From Nocardia rhamnosiphila NBRC 108938 (GTDB taxonomy: Bacteria; Actinomycetota; Actinomycetes; Mycobacteriales; Mycobacteriaceae): a stretch of DNA of 64,000 nt. Under the pieces are notes generated by a model. It was not told the origin of the DNA, did no database searches, and worked only from the letters and a program-made list of their open reading frames with translations. The stretch lies in contig NZ_JOAJ01000003.1 of the NCBI RefSeq assembly GCF_000720425.1, positions 372,001 to 436,000 on the forward strand, written 5' to 3'. This document shows, piece after piece, positions 53,273 to 62,783 of the stretch (positions within the stretch are counted from its first letter, which is position 1; each line of letters begins with the position of its first letter). A program made the translations under genes and the position numbers.

Positions 53273-53305
53273 AATACCTGTACCCCGACGGGATACAGGT
53301 ATTTC
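53271..53305. terminator. 12-bp perfect terminator hairpin
   Basis: Arms 53271-53282 (GAAATACCTGTA) and 53294-53305 pair perfectly; the loop itself has a CCC/GGG pairing. It separates the reductase (+) from the converging acyl-CoA dehydrogenase (-). Confidence 0.75.
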
Positions 53306-53380
53306 GATTTCCGGCCGGCGCCCCGTAGCAGGACGCAGACGGGACAAGGGCCCTGTACCGGGCCCTGAAACCTCAGACGC

Positions 53381-54526
53381 TCAAGACAGTTTCAGCGACC
53401 GCCCGATGATCTCCTTCATGATCTCGGTGGTGCCGCCGTAGATGGTCTGCACGCGCGCGTCGAGGTAGGCCTGGGCGATCGGGTATTCGCGCATATAGCC
53501 GTAGCCGCCGTGCAACTGCAGGCAGCGGTCGATGAGATCGACCTGCTCCTCGGTGCTCCACCATTTGGCCATGGCGGCATCCTCCGCCGAGAGGGTGCCC
53601 GCGTTGAGCTCGGTGATGCACCGGTCGACCAGCACCCGTACGGCCGTGGCCTTGGTGGCCAGTTCGGCGAGCACGAACCGGGTGTTCTGCAGGGCGCCGA
53701 TCGGCTTACCGAACGCCTTGCGGTCACGGACGTACTGACAGGTGTAGTCCAGGCAGGTTTCCATCGCCGCGGCCGCCATCACCGCGATCGACAGCCGCTC
53801 CTGCGGGAGGTTCTGCATCAGGTGGATGAAGCCCTTGCCCTCTTCACCGAGCAGGTTGGCGGCGGGAATCCGGACATCGCTGAAGCTGAGTTCGGCGGTG
53901 TCCTGCGCCTTCAGGCCCAGCTTGTCCAGGTTGCGGCCCCGTTCGAAGCCCGGCATCCCACGTTCCACCACCAGCAGGCTGAAGCCCAGGGCACCGGCCG
54001 AGGGGTCGGTCTGAGCGACCACGATGACGATATCGGAGTTGATGCCGTTGGTGATGAAGGTCTTGGCACCGTTGAGAACCCAGTCGTCACCGTCGCGAAC
54101 CGCGCGAGTCTTGATGCCCTGCAGGTCCGAACCGGTGCCGGGCTCGGTCATGGCGATCGCGGTGATGAGCTCACCGGAACAGAACTTCGGCAGCCAGCGC
54201 TGTTTCTGCTCGTCGTTGGCCAACTCCAGCAGATACGGTGCGATGACATCGTTGTGCAGGCCGAACCCGAGACCGGAGTACTGCCCGCGCACCGATTCCT
54301 CGGTGATGATGGCGTTGTAGCGGAAATCCTTCACTCCGCCGCCGCCGTACTCCTCCGGCATCGCCATACCCAGGAAGCCCTGCTTACCGGCCTCGAGCCA
54401 GACCGCACGATCCACGACGCCCTGTTCCGCCCACTGGTCGTGGAACGGCGCCACATGCGTCTCCAGAAACTTGCGGTACGACTCCCGGAACAGCTCGTGC
54501 TCGGGCTCGAACAGTGTGCGCTCCAC
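53381..54526 (-). CDS. acyl-CoA dehydrogenase
   Basis: FAD-dependent flavoprotein of 381 residues for the first step of beta-oxidation. Family blocks are ITAIAMTEPGTGSDLQGIKT (FAD), FITNGINSDI, YVRDRKAFGKPIG, LQLHGGYGYMREYPIAQAYLDARV and the end IYGGTTEIMKEIIGR. The short-chain-type catalytic Glu position in the last block is Gly, so the base should be the Glu of the earlier helix, as in isovaleryl- and long-chain-type enzymes. GTG start with GGAGG 5 nt upstream. Converges on the SDR operon; whether it shares that pathway is open. Confidence 0.92.
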   Translation of the reverse strand: MERTLFEPEHELFRESYRKFLETHVAPFHDQWAEQGVVDRAVWLEAGKQGFLGMAMPEEYGGGGVKDFRYNAIITEESVRGQYSGLGFGLHNDVIAPYLLELANDEQKQRWLPKFCSGELITAIAMTEPGTGSDLQGIKTRAVRDGDDWVLNGAKTFITNGINSDIVIVVAQTDPSAGALGFSLLVVERGMPGFERGRNLDKLGLKAQDTAELSFSDVRIPAANLLGEEGKGFIHLMQNLPQERLSIAVMAAAAMETCLDYTCQYVRDRKAFGKPIGALQNTRFVLAELATKATAVRVLVDRCITELNAGTLSAEDAAMAKWWSTEEQVDLIDRCLQLHGGYGYMREYPIAQAYLDARVQTIYGGTTEIMKEIIGRSLKLS

Positions 54527-54695
54527 ACCAACCTCCTAGTGAACACTCCGGACGGGACCGCGCCGGCCCGTCACTGCGACCTACCGTACCCGGAGTGTGA
54601 ATCGGTGTTCACTTCACTGTCCAAATTACCTGGTGCTCCCCTCCTGCGCCCAGCAGTCGCACCGCCTTGCCATTCACCCGGCGGAGCCGCTCCCC

Positions 54696-55598
54696 TCAGA
54701 CGGGCAGCAGTTCGCGCAATCGCCCACCGAGCGTGCGGCCGCGGTCGACGGTCTGATGCCCGAGCAGGAACAGCAGTTCCTCCCGTACCGCCTTCTGCAC
54801 CACTCGGGAGAGCTGCTCGGCGGCCTCGTCGATATCGCCGGTATCGCGCCACGGCCCGGTATCGATGGGCGTCCCGGCGGTGAAATAGAACCGTTCGGGA
54901 CGCGGGATCGGCGTGAGACCGATACCACGCACCAGCGGCGGGGTGAGTTCGGAATGGATACCGAGCGCTTCGACCAGCAGCCGCACCGGCCGCAGCAGCC
55001 GGTCGTCCTTGTCGGCGACGATGTCGTAGGCATCGTCGATCCCGATCATCGCCACCGGCACGATCGGCGCACCGCATTCGATCGCCATCCGCGCGAAGCC
55101 GGTGCGGCCCTCCCACCGCAACGCGTACTTCTCCCCCTTGCGGCGGATCGCCTCCCGACCTCCACCGGGAAAGACGAGAACCACCTCACCCCGATCGAGC
55201 AGCGTCCGGCAATTGTCGCGGGTCCCGCGCACCGATCCGTAGTAGTGCAGCAGATGCCGCACACCCGGTACAGAGATGAGCAGATTCTCGGCGAGACCGC
55301 GGATCAACCGGCCGCGCGTACGGAACACTTCCGGTAGCAGTAACGGCGCGTCGATCAAGCCGAGCAGGTTGTGATTGGCGACCAGTAGCACCGGCCCCTC
55401 GGCGGGGATGTTGTCCAAGCCGAAGAAACGGGGACTGCTCCAGGCCCGGAGCGGCGCCAGGGCCGCCTCCAAGAGCCGGAGGTCGATCGCACTCGGATCG
55501 ACCGATACCGGCGCGCCGTCACTGAGCCCGGTTCGGTCCATCAGCGCCTTGCGCTGTCGGTCGTCGCCGCCGAGAGCGGTGCGGCCGTTCTGTGACAT
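54696..55598 (-). CDS. PlsC-like acyltransferase (LPLAT, MGAT-type)
   Basis: Lysophospholipid or acylglycerol acyltransferase of 300 residues. Motif I NHNLLGLIDAP has the catalytic His-Asp pair with six residues between, the DGAT2/MGAT arrangement rather than HX4D; motif III is FPGGGREAIRRKGE and motif IV IVPVAMIG. No clear transmembrane helix. ATG at 55598 has GGAGG 5 nt upstream. Two direct repeats, ATRTCCCACA, lie upstream. It may serve triacylglycerol synthesis. Confidence 0.86.
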   Translation of the reverse strand: MSQNGRTALGGDDRQRKALMDRTGLSDGAPVSVDPSAIDLRLLEAALAPLRAWSSPRFFGLDNIPAEGPVLLVANHNLLGLIDAPLLLPEVFRTRGRLIRGLAENLLISVPGVRHLLHYYGSVRGTRDNCRTLLDRGEVVLVFPGGGREAIRRKGEKYALRWEGRTGFARMAIECGAPIVPVAMIGIDDAYDIVADKDDRLLRPVRLLVEALGIHSELTPPLVRGIGLTPIPRPERFYFTAGTPIDTGPWRDTGDIDEAAEQLSRVVQKAVREELLFLLGHQTVDRGRTLGGRLRELLPV

Positions 55599-55647
55599 AA
55601 AACCCTCCTGATGTCGACTCATACCGATTGTGAATCGCCAGGAGTCG

Positions 55648-55677
55648 ATATCCCACAGGGTTATGCAATGTCCCACA
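55648..55677. repeat. direct repeat ATRTCCCACA x2 upstream of the acyltransferase
   Basis: ATATCCCACA (55648-55657) and ATGTCCCACA (55668-55677) have the same orientation and lie 20 bp apart, two helical turns, in the acyltransferase 5' region. Confidence 0.4.
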
Positions 55678-55721
55678 TTTTCGCGACCTAGATCAGCACG
55701 GGCGGCATGCGCCCGAACCCG

Positions 55722-57281
55722 TCACGCCGGCGGGTTGCCCGCGTTGGCGTAGCCGGAAAGGGCCGCTGCCAGCGCACTCGGTACGCGCGCTTGGACACGG
55801 GTGCCGTTTTCGGTGTGCTCGGAACGCGAAATCCTGCCGTCGGCATGGATTCTGGCGAGCAGATCGCCGCGAGTATACGGAAGAAGTACGCTCACTTCCA
55901 CATCCAGCCCGCCGAGCACCTCGTCAAGCCTGGTACGCAACCGGTCGATACCGAGGTCCTTGTGCACCGAGACGAATTCGGCGCCGGGCAGCAGACCGCG
56001 CAGCCGGGTCAGCTCCACCGGATCGACCTCGTCGATCTTGTTGACCACCAGCAGTTCGGGCGGCGCGGGCTGTCCCGATTCCCGGATCACCTCGGTGACG
56101 ACCTCCCGGACCGCCTTGATCTGCTCGGCGGGCAACGCGTCGGAGCCGTCCACCACATGGAGCAGCAGATCGGCGCCGGTGACCTCTTCCAGAGTGGAAC
56201 GGAACGCCTCGACGAGCTGGGTCGGCAGGTGACGGACGAAGCCGACGGTATCGGTGAACACCACCTCGCGGCCGTCCTCCAGTTCGGCGCGGCGGGTGGT
56301 CGGGTCCAGGGTGGCGAACAGCGCGTCCTGCACGAGCACACCCGAGCCGGTGAGCGCGTTCATCAGGCTCGATTTTCCGGCATTGGTGTAGCCCACAATG
56401 GCCACCGACGGCACCCCGCTGGAGGTGCGGCGCGCGCGCTTGGTGTCACGAGCGGTCTTCATCTCCCGGATCTCGCGGCGCAGTTTGGCCATCCGCTCCC
56501 GGATCCGCCGCCGATCGGTTTCGATCTTGGTCTCACCGGGGCCGCGCAGGCCCACGCCACCGTTGCTGCCGGCCCGGCCGCCCGCCTGCCGCGACATGGA
56601 TTCACCCCAGCCGCGCAGCCGGGGCAGCATGTACTCCATCTGGGCCAGCGCGACCTGCGCCTTACCTTCGCGGGAGGTGGCGTGCTGGGCGAAGATATCC
56701 AAGATCAACGCGGTCCGATCGACCACCTTGACCTTGACGACCTTCTCCAGCGCGGTCAGCTGCGCCGGGGTGAGCTCACCGTCGCAGATCACGGTGTCCG
56801 CGCCGGTGGACAGCACCACCGCCCGCAGTTCCTCGGCCTTGCCCGATCCGATATAGGTCGCGGGATCGGGCCGGTCGCGCCGCTGGATCAGGGCTTCGAG
56901 CACTTCGGATCCGGCGGTCTCGGCGAGCCGGGCCAGTTCGGCCATACTCGCCTCGGCCCGCGCCACACTGCCCTCGGTCCACACCCCGACCAGCACGACA
57001 CGCTCCAGTCGCAGCTGCCGGTACTCGACCTCGGTGATATCGGTGAGCTCGGTGGACAGACCCGCGATACGGCGGAGCGCGCTCCGCTCGTCCAGCTGCA
57101 GTTCGCCGGTGGTCGGATCGCTGGACCAGCCGGCGCGCCGCGTACTCGGCGTGGCTCCGTTCGCCTCGGAGGTACCCGAGTCGATATCGTCGACGGTGAC
57201 GCCCGGATCCGTCTCCGGCGAGTGCGCGTCGAACGATTCAGGGGACCCGTTCATGGTCCCGGAAATGTCAGAATTTCTCAT
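55722..57281 (-). CDS. hflX: ribosome-associated GTPase HflX
   Basis: Obg-HflX GTPase of 519 residues that splits stalled ribosomes. The HflX N-terminal domain runs from about 85 to 290 (YIGSGKAEELR, DGELTPAQL, GRAGSNGGVGLRGPGETKIETDRR). The G domain has P-loop GYTNAGKS (297-304), DTVG (344-347) and NKID (414-417). An acidic N-terminal extension of 60 residues is not in E. coli HflX. The ATG at 57281 was chosen; one at 57254 is also possible. Equivalent to Rv2725c, next to dapF as there. Confidence 0.94.
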   Translation of the reverse strand: MRNSDISGTMNGSPESFDAHSPETDPGVTVDDIDSGTSEANGATPSTRRAGWSSDPTTGELQLDERSALRRIAGLSTELTDITEVEYRQLRLERVVLVGVWTEGSVARAEASMAELARLAETAGSEVLEALIQRRDRPDPATYIGSGKAEELRAVVLSTGADTVICDGELTPAQLTALEKVVKVKVVDRTALILDIFAQHATSREGKAQVALAQMEYMLPRLRGWGESMSRQAGGRAGSNGGVGLRGPGETKIETDRRRIRERMAKLRREIREMKTARDTKRARRTSSGVPSVAIVGYTNAGKSSLMNALTGSGVLVQDALFATLDPTTRRAELEDGREVVFTDTVGFVRHLPTQLVEAFRSTLEEVTGADLLLHVVDGSDALPAEQIKAVREVVTEVIRESGQPAPPELLVVNKIDEVDPVELTRLRGLLPGAEFVSVHKDLGIDRLRTRLDEVLGGLDVEVSVLLPYTRGDLLARIHADGRISRSEHTENGTRVQARVPSALAAALSGYANAGNPPA

Positions 57282-57342
57282 ACACCATCCATGCTGCCAC
57301 TGATGCGCTGGTCGGCGCATATGATTTTCCGCCCGGACGCGG

Positions 57343-58248
57343 CTACAGCGCGTCCCACCACTGCGCGGCGAGCCGGCCGGTGGCGAGAAGTTCGGAGGGG
57401 CCGCGCAGCCACGCCGCGCCCGCGTCCACCCCGACGCGCACTTCCCCGCCCGGAATCCGTACGCCGACCTCGCCGGTCCCGTCCGCGAGATCGAATCCGT
57501 CGGCCGCCAGAGCCGCGGCGGCCGCGGCGACGGTTCCGGTGCCGCAGGAGCGGGTCTCGCCGACGCCGCGCTCGTAGACCCGCATATCGACCGTGCCGTC
57601 GGCATCGAGCCCGGTCAGGATCTCGACGTTCACGCCGCGCGGGAACATATCGGGGTCGTATCCGGGAGGCGCCGTGAGATCCAGTTCGGCCAGCGCACCG
57701 GCCGACAGATCCGCGACGCACGCCAGATGCGGGTTGCCCACATCGATACCGAGTCCGGGGTATCCACACCCGGCCACGGTGGCGGTCGAGGCGCCGAGCA
57801 CCCGCACCGGACCCATATCGACGGTCACCTCTCCCGCGACCGCACCTGCCGAATGCACGACGACCGGGCGTGCCCCGGCCCGGCTGCCGACCACGAACTC
57901 CGCGCCGTCGACCAGACCGCGGGCCACGAGATAGTGCGCGAAGACACGCACCCCGTTCCCGCACATCTCCGCGATCGAACCGTCGGCATTGCGGTAGTCC
58001 ATGAACCAATCGCCCGGGCCCACGCCCTCGGGGTATTCGCCGAGTACTCCCGCGGCGAGCAACTCGCCCGCCCGGGCGACACGCAGTACACCGTCGGCGC
58101 CGAGCCCACGGCGCCGGTCGCACAACGCCGCCACCCGGGACACGGTCAGGTCGAGCCGCACCTCCGGATCGGGCAGCACCACGAAATCGTTCTGGGTGCC
58201 GTGGCCCTTGGTGAACTCCACTTCCTTGTCGTTCCAACTCTGGAGCAC
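57343..58248 (-). CDS. dapF: diaminopimelate epimerase
   Basis: Cofactor-independent epimerase (301 residues) that turns LL- into meso-diaminopimelate for peptidoglycan and lysine. Both catalytic cysteines are present: Cys96 in EMCGNG and Cys235 in RSCGTGT. The GTG at 58248 is chosen since GGAGAGG lies 6 nt before and the family sequence starts just after ([13 protein letters not shown]). The frame extends to a GTG at 58317 that overlaps the SpoU gene by 4 bp; the extra 23 residues are a tandem 18-bp repeat ([18 protein letters not shown]). Both starts may be used. Confidence 0.93.
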   Translation of the reverse strand: MLQSWNDKEVEFTKGHGTQNDFVVLPDPEVRLDLTVSRVAALCDRRRGLGADGVLRVARAGELLAAGVLGEYPEGVGPGDWFMDYRNADGSIAEMCGNGVRVFAHYLVARGLVDGAEFVVGSRAGARPVVVHSAGAVAGEVTVDMGPVRVLGASTATVAGCGYPGLGIDVGNPHLACVADLSAGALAELDLTAPPGYDPDMFPRGVNVEILTGLDADGTVDMRVYERGVGETRSCGTGTVAAAAAALAADGFDLADGTGEVGVRIPGGEVRVGVDAGAAWLRGPSELLATGRLAAQWWDAL

Positions 58249-58296
58249 GTCAGGCCTCTCCTGCACGTCGGGGCTGTTCTGCACGTCGGTTCGGGT
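58243..58296 (-). repeat. three 18-bp direct repeats at the 5' end of dapF
   Basis: The core GACGTG(CAG) recurs with exact 18-bp spacing at 58243-58251, 58261-58269 and 58279-58287. Each copy carries an in-frame GTG, so each offers a dapF start. Confidence 0.55.
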
Positions 58297-58313
58297 CTCC
58301 TCGTCCGCTGTTC

Positions 58314-59147
58314 TCACCGGGCAAACGTCCGGCGCTGCCGGGAAATTTCGTACAGCGCCACGGCCGCGGCCGACGGCGCCCCCAGCGAACTGGCACTGCC
58401 GCCCATCGGAATGGTGACCGTCCGATCGCAGGCCGCCAGCCAGGCGGCGCTCATACCGCTCGTCTCGTTACCGACGACCAGAATCGTGGCGTCGAACAGA
58501 TCCTCGTCGAAGATCGCGCGCTCGCCGTTCTCGTCGGTCCCCACGATCCGGGTGGGCACACCGCGCGCCGTCTGCCGGTCCCGGAACTCCAGTACCTCGG
58601 CCGGTCCCGGCACCCGGAAGACCGGGACCGAGAACAGCGATCCGGTCGAGGCCCGGACGCAGCGCGGATCGTACTGGTCGGCGCCGTGCCCGGCGACCAC
58701 CACCGCCGACGCACCGAACGCGTCGGCGGACCTGATCACGGTGCCCAGGTTCCCGGGCGAATTCGGCCGGTCGAAGACGACGATCACGGGCGCCTCCCCC
58801 GGCTCGCCGATTTCGCAGCCCGTCAGGTCCCCACCGGCGTACTCCGCCACCGCCACCAGTTCGGGCGGCCCACCGGTCTTCTCACCCAGGTCGGCCATCA
58901 GGTCGGGCGCCAATCCGACAGTGGGCACGGCACTCGTCTCCAGGATCTCGCGCGCCCACGCGGACAATCCGGGATCACCCAGGCGGTACAGCAGGGTCTC
59001 CAGTGGCCAGTCGTGTGCGAGCGCCTCCGTGATCGGCCGGACCCCGTGCACCAGGAAGCGGCTGTCCCGGTGCCGTTTGGCGCGATTGTCCAGATAGGCC
59101 GTCCACACCTGGACAGCGGCGTTGCGGCGGTGGATCTGCCGGGTCAC
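58314..59147 (-). CDS. SpoU/TrmH-family RNA 2'-O-methyltransferase
   Basis: SPOUT-class RNA ribose methyltransferase of 277 residues. The knot motifs are [27 protein letters not shown] (1), [10 protein letters not shown] (2) and [27 protein letters not shown] (3). Motif 3 has SLGAPSAAA where SLNVSVAAA is usual, a mild departure. N-terminal RNA-binding part has [17 protein letters not shown] at 59147 overlaps the miaA stop by 4 bp. It stands between miaA and dapF, a place where M. tuberculosis has no such gene as far as I recall. Confidence 0.88.
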   Translation of the reverse strand: MTRQIHRRNAAVQVWTAYLDNRAKRHRDSRFLVHGVRPITEALAHDWPLETLLYRLGDPGLSAWAREILETSAVPTVGLAPDLMADLGEKTGGPPELVAVAEYAGGDLTGCEIGEPGEAPVIVVFDRPNSPGNLGTVIRSADAFGASAVVVAGHGADQYDPRCVRASTGSLFSVPVFRVPGPAEVLEFRDRQTARGVPTRIVGTDENGERAIFDEDLFDATILVVGNETSGMSAAWLAACDRTVTIPMGGSASSLGAPSAAAVALYEISRQRRTFAR

Positions 59148-60127
59148 GAGCGAGTCCGCTCCTCGGGTAGGCGATCGGATGCCCGCGGAGCGGGCGCCGG
59201 TGGATGGGATACCGCAGAGTCTGCCAGCAGGGCGAGAGCGGTCGCGGTCGAGTCCGGAGCGGCGCCGTCCACCCAGCACACCCGGCGATCACGCCGGAAC
59301 CAGGACCGCTGCCGCCGGACGTAGCGGCGGGTCCCGATGAAGGTGCGCTCGCGCGCCTGCGCCTCGTCGTACTCGCCGTCGAAACAGGCCAGTACCTGGG
59401 CGTAGCCGATGGCCCGCCGCGCGGTCTGCCCCTCACGCAGCCCGAGATCGACCAGCCCGCGCACCTCTTCCATCAGGCCCTGCTCGAACATCGCCGCGGT
59501 GCGCCGGGCGATCCGCTCGTCCAGTTCGGCCGTCTCGCGATCCACCCCGAGGATGCGGGTATTCCAGCGCGGCGCACCGATCACCGGCGCGGACGCCGCG
59601 AACGGCCGTCCGGTGAGTTCGACGACCTCCAGCGCGCGCACCATCCGGCGGCCGTCGGTGGGCAGGATGGTGGCGGCGGCGGCCGGGTCGGCCCGGCGCA
59701 GCGCTTCATGCACGGCGGCCACCCCCTGCCCGGCCAGCACCGCTTCCCACCTCGCCCGGACCGCGGGATCGGTGGCCGGGAACTCCCACTGGTCGAGCAG
59801 CGCCTGGATGTACATCATCGAACCGCCGACCACCACGGGTACCCGGCCGCGGGCCATGATCGCCTCGATATCGGCGGATGCGGCGGCCTGGTACGCCGCG
59901 ACGGTCGCCGTCTCGGTGATATCGAGGACGTCGAGCTGATGGTGCGGGATTCCGCGCCGCTGGTCCGGCGGCAGTTTCGCGGTACCGATGTCCATACCTC
60001 GGTACAGCTGCATCGCATCGATATTGACGATCTCACCGCCGAGCTGTTCGGCCAGGTCGAGAGCGAGGTCCGATTTACCGGTCGCGGTCGGTCCGACCAC
60101 CGCCACCGGGCGCGGGCCCCCGCTCAC
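59144..60127 (-). CDS. miaA: tRNA dimethylallyltransferase
   Basis: Adds a dimethylallyl group to N6 of A37 in tRNAs reading U-starting codons; MiaB then methylthiolates it. Of 327 residues; P-loop [13 protein letters not shown] at 10-22, [31 protein letters not shown] and the C-terminal [18 protein letters not shown] with [23 protein letters not shown] at 60127 overlaps the upstream gene stop by 4 bp and its own stop overlaps the SpoU gene. Equivalent to Rv2727c; miaB lies 3.4 kb away. Confidence 0.95.
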   Translation of the reverse strand: MSGGPRPVAVVGPTATGKSDLALDLAEQLGGEIVNIDAMQLYRGMDIGTAKLPPDQRRGIPHHQLDVLDITETATVAAYQAAASADIEAIMARGRVPVVVGGSMMYIQALLDQWEFPATDPAVRARWEAVLAGQGVAAVHEALRRADPAAAATILPTDGRRMVRALEVVELTGRPFAASAPVIGAPRWNTRILGVDRETAELDERIARRTAAMFEQGLMEEVRGLVDLGLREGQTARRAIGYAQVLACFDGEYDEAQARERTFIGTRRYVRRQRSWFRRDRRVCWVDGAAPDSTATALALLADSAVSHPPAPAPRASDRLPEERTRS

Positions 60128-60933
60128 CGCGCCACGGCGGCCGGCCGCCACAGGCCGGCGAACCAGCCGACGCCGAAGGGCGCGCCCCGATACCGCTCGG
60201 TCGCCAGCGGCGGCGCGGTGTCGACCGCGAAGAGCCCGGCGAGTGCTTGGTAGGCGGCGCGGCCGGACATCATCACCTCGGCACACAGGGCGGGATCCAA
60301 GGCGAGCAGGGCCTCCGCATCACCTGCCCCGGCCGCCACGTCGACCGCGGTCTGCAGCGGCGCCGACCGCGGATCGAAATACCCGGGGGCGGCGGTGGAC
60401 AGGGTCGCGGCCCCATCGGCGACCACCAGCACCCCCTGCGGCTCGTCCTCGGCGTCGAGTTCGGCCCGCAACTTCGCACCGAACTCCGCACACTTGCGCA
60501 CCGGCGTATCGGCGGCGAGCACCCGCGCCCGCGCCGGCACGTGCGGGGCCACCGCCGCGCGTAACCAGCCGGCGACGAGGACCGCCAGCGGCAGGTCCGG
60601 GTCCGGCCCCCCGGTCGTCTCCGCACCCGGTCCACCCAGGCTCACCCGCACATCCACACCGAAGCCGCGGAAGGTACCCGTCGTATCGGCGTCGTAGGTC
60701 TGCTCGGTGGACCCGACCCCGAGCACGGTCCAGTGCGGTGTCGCCTCCGCCAGGGCCGCCCCCACGGCGAGCACGGCCGCGCGGAGTTCGTTCACCGCGG
60801 CCTCCGGGGGCTGCGCCCCGCCCTGCGCACCGGCCGGTTCGGGAGCGGAACCCGCGCCGGCCACCGGCGCGCCGCCACACAACTCGGGGACGAGGACGGG
60901 CGGCGAGGGGATCAGAGCCGCTAGACAGAACAC
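60124..60933 (-). CDS. class III extradiol dioxygenase-fold protein (Rv2728c-like)
   Basis: Protein of 269 residues. The fold resembles LigB-type class III extradiol dioxygenases ([16 protein letters not shown] at the N-terminus, [27 protein letters not shown]). I cannot place the full set of metal-binding His residues, so it may be inactive. A Pro/Ala insert (35-55) is variable. TACGGT (60941-60946, minus strand) ends 7 nt before the GTG at 60933, so it heads a leaderless operon with miaA, SpoU and perhaps dapF. Equivalent to Rv2728c. Confidence 0.78.
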   Translation of the reverse strand: MFCLAALIPSPPVLVPELCGGAPVAGAGSAPEPAGAQGGAQPPEAAVNELRAAVLAVGAALAEATPHWTVLGVGSTEQTYDADTTGTFRGFGVDVRVSLGGPGAETTGGPDPDLPLAVLVAGWLRAAVAPHVPARARVLAADTPVRKCAEFGAKLRAELDAEDEPQGVLVVADGAATLSTAAPGYFDPRSAPLQTAVDVAAGAGDAEALLALDPALCAEVMMSGRAAYQALAGLFAVDTAPPLATERYRGAPFGVGWFAGLWRPAAVAR

Positions 60934-60940
60934 GCCGTCA

Positions 60941-60946
60941 ACCGTA
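60941..60946 (-). promoter_or_regulatory. -10 element of the leaderless miaA operon
   Basis: TACGGT on the minus strand ends 7 nt before the GTG at 60933 and probably drives four genes down to dapF. Confidence 0.55.
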
Positions 60947-61224
60947 GCCCGTACCCGCCGACCAGGGACGCGGCCGGTTCTCCGGCAGCGCCGCGCCCCG
61001 CCCGCGGTACGAGTGTCTCTCCCGGAAACCGGGCGGCAATTGCTAGGGTGCGAAGTATCCGGACCAGGTCCGACAGGTCCGGATCCGCAGGTCCGGCTGG
61101 TCGCCGCCGCTGTCGGCGGTGTGGTTACCGGAAGTGCGGCCGGGTTGAATGGTGGAACGTGCGGCCGCACGGGCAACGCACGCACGCACGACACGTCGAC
61201 CCCAGCACGGCCGAGACGGGCAGA

Positions 61225-61276
61225 CGTAGCCAGAATCAGCGGGCGTAGCCAGAATGAGCAGAGCATAGCCAGAATG
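61225..61276. repeat. three direct repeats GTAGCCAGAAT upstream of DUF349 gene
   Basis: CGTAGCCAGAAT recurs at 61225, 61244 and (with one change) 61264, spacing 19-20 bp. The last copy ends 50 nt before the DUF349 ATG. The 392-bp gap from 60934 holds no other feature I can name apart from the dioxygenase-like gene's promoter. Confidence 0.6.
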
Positions 61277-61325
61277 CGCAGCGCGTAAACCAGGCAGCCG
61301 TGACGCGCGGCAGGGACGAGGAGCA

Positions 61326-62714
61326 ATGACCCACAGCAACGGAACCGCCAAACCCGGCCCGGGCAAGCCCGGTCGCCCGTCCAGCGCTCCCAAGCCCGGT
61401 AACCGTCCCAAACCCGGCGAGGCGCACCCCACCCCGGCCGCGATGAAAACGTCCGGGCCCGCCACCGAACACCCGCATCCGGTGGTCGTACCCAGTGCCA
61501 CCGATCCCAGCGTCTGGGGCCGGGTCGACGAGGACGGCACCGCCTGGGTCAAGACCGCCGACGGCGAGCGGATCATCGGTTCCTGGCAGGCCGGGGACGC
61601 CGCCGAGGGGCTGGCGCATTTCGGCCGCCGTTTCGACGACCTGGCCACCGAGGTCGCCCTGCTGGAGGCGCGGCTGGCCGCCGGCACCGATGCCCGCAAG
61701 ACCAAGGCCGCTGCCCTCGCCCTCGCCGAAACGCTGCCGACGGCCGCGGTGATCGGCGATATCGAGGGCCTGGCCGCCCGGCTCCGGGCGATCGCCGAAC
61801 ACTCCGACGAGGCGGCCGCCCACGCCAAGGAGGAGAAGGAGCGCACCCGGCACGAGCACACCGAGCGCAAGGAGGCGCTGGCGGCCGAAGCCGAACAGAT
61901 CGCCGCCGAATCCACCCAGTGGAAGGCCGCCGGCGACCGGCTGCGCGAAATCCTCGACGAGTGGAAGACGATCCGCGGGGTGGACCGCAAGGTCGACGAC
62001 GCCCTCTGGCGCCGGTATTCCAAGGCCCGCGAGGCCTTCAACCGTCGCCGCGGCGCTCATTTCGCCGAACTGGATCGGGAACGGGCCGCCGCCAAGACCC
62101 GCAAAGAAGAACTCTGTGTCCAGGCAGAGGAACTGTCCGAGTCCACCGATTGGCCCGGCACCGCGGCGGTGTTCCGGGAACTGCTGGTGGAATGGAAGAA
62201 CGCGGGCCGGGCGCCCCGGGAAGCCGACGAGGCACTGTGGCGCCGGTTCAAGAGCGCCCAGGACGTTTTCTTCGCCGCGCGCAACGCGGCGGCCTCCGAA
62301 CGTGACGCCGAGTTCGCCGATAACGCGGTCGCCAAGGAAGAACTGCTGAGCAGCTACGAACCGGCCATCGATCCCGATACCGATCTGGAAGGCGCCCGGG
62401 CCGCACTGCGTGATCTGCAGGAACGCTGGGACGCCATCGGCAAGGTTCCCCGGGAGCGGATGCACGATCTCGAAGGCCGCTTGCGTGCCATCGAGAAGCG
62501 TGTCCGGCAGGCCGCCGACGCCCAGTGGCGCCGCACCGACCCGGAGGCGCTGGCCCGGGCCGCGCAGTTCCGGGAGCGGGTCGCCCAGTTCGAGGAGCAG
62601 GCGGCCAAGGCCACCGCCGCCGGTAAAACCCGCGATGCGGAGAAGGCTCTCGCGCAGGCACAGCAGTGGCGGGAATGGGCCGACGCGGCCGAGGGCGCGG
62701 TCAGCAACCTCTGA
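61326..62714 (+). CDS. DUF349 coiled-coil protein (Rv2731-like)
   Basis: Protein of 462 residues. A Pro/Lys-rich N-terminus (1-50) precedes a small domain ([30 protein letters not shown]), then a long alpha-helical region from about 95 with repeated DUF349 units, each marked by W-x-x-x-G or [16 protein letters not shown] and [17 protein letters not shown]. Equivalent to Rv2731. ATG at 61326 has GACGAGGAG upstream. Three direct repeats lie in its 5' region. Function unknown. Confidence 0.88.
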   Translation: MTHSNGTAKPGPGKPGRPSSAPKPGNRPKPGEAHPTPAAMKTSGPATEHPHPVVVPSATDPSVWGRVDEDGTAWVKTADGERIIGSWQAGDAAEGLAHFGRRFDDLATEVALLEARLAAGTDARKTKAAALALAETLPTAAVIGDIEGLAARLRAIAEHSDEAAAHAKEEKERTRHEHTERKEALAAEAEQIAAESTQWKAAGDRLREILDEWKTIRGVDRKVDDALWRRYSKAREAFNRRRGAHFAELDRERAAAKTRKEELCVQAEELSESTDWPGTAAVFRELLVEWKNAGRAPREADEALWRRFKSAQDVFFAARNAAASERDAEFADNAVAKEELLSSYEPAIDPDTDLEGARAALRDLQERWDAIGKVPRERMHDLEGRLRAIEKRVRQAADAQWRRTDPEALARAAQFRERVAQFEEQAAKATAAGKTRDAEKALAQAQQWREWADAAEGAVSNL

Positions 62715-62734
62715 TCGGTCCCGCGCTCGGCGAT

Positions 62735-62767
62735 CCGTCCGCCGTGACCATCGGTCGCGGCGGACGG
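62735..62767. terminator. nested hairpin between convergent genes
   Basis: Outer arms 62735-62744 and 62758-62767 (CCGTCCGCCG) enclose an inner GACC-atc-GGTC hairpin. The layout is the same as after sigA, here between the DUF349 gene and the membrane protein. Confidence 0.7.
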
Positions 62768-62783
62768 TCCGCGTCTGCGGAAG

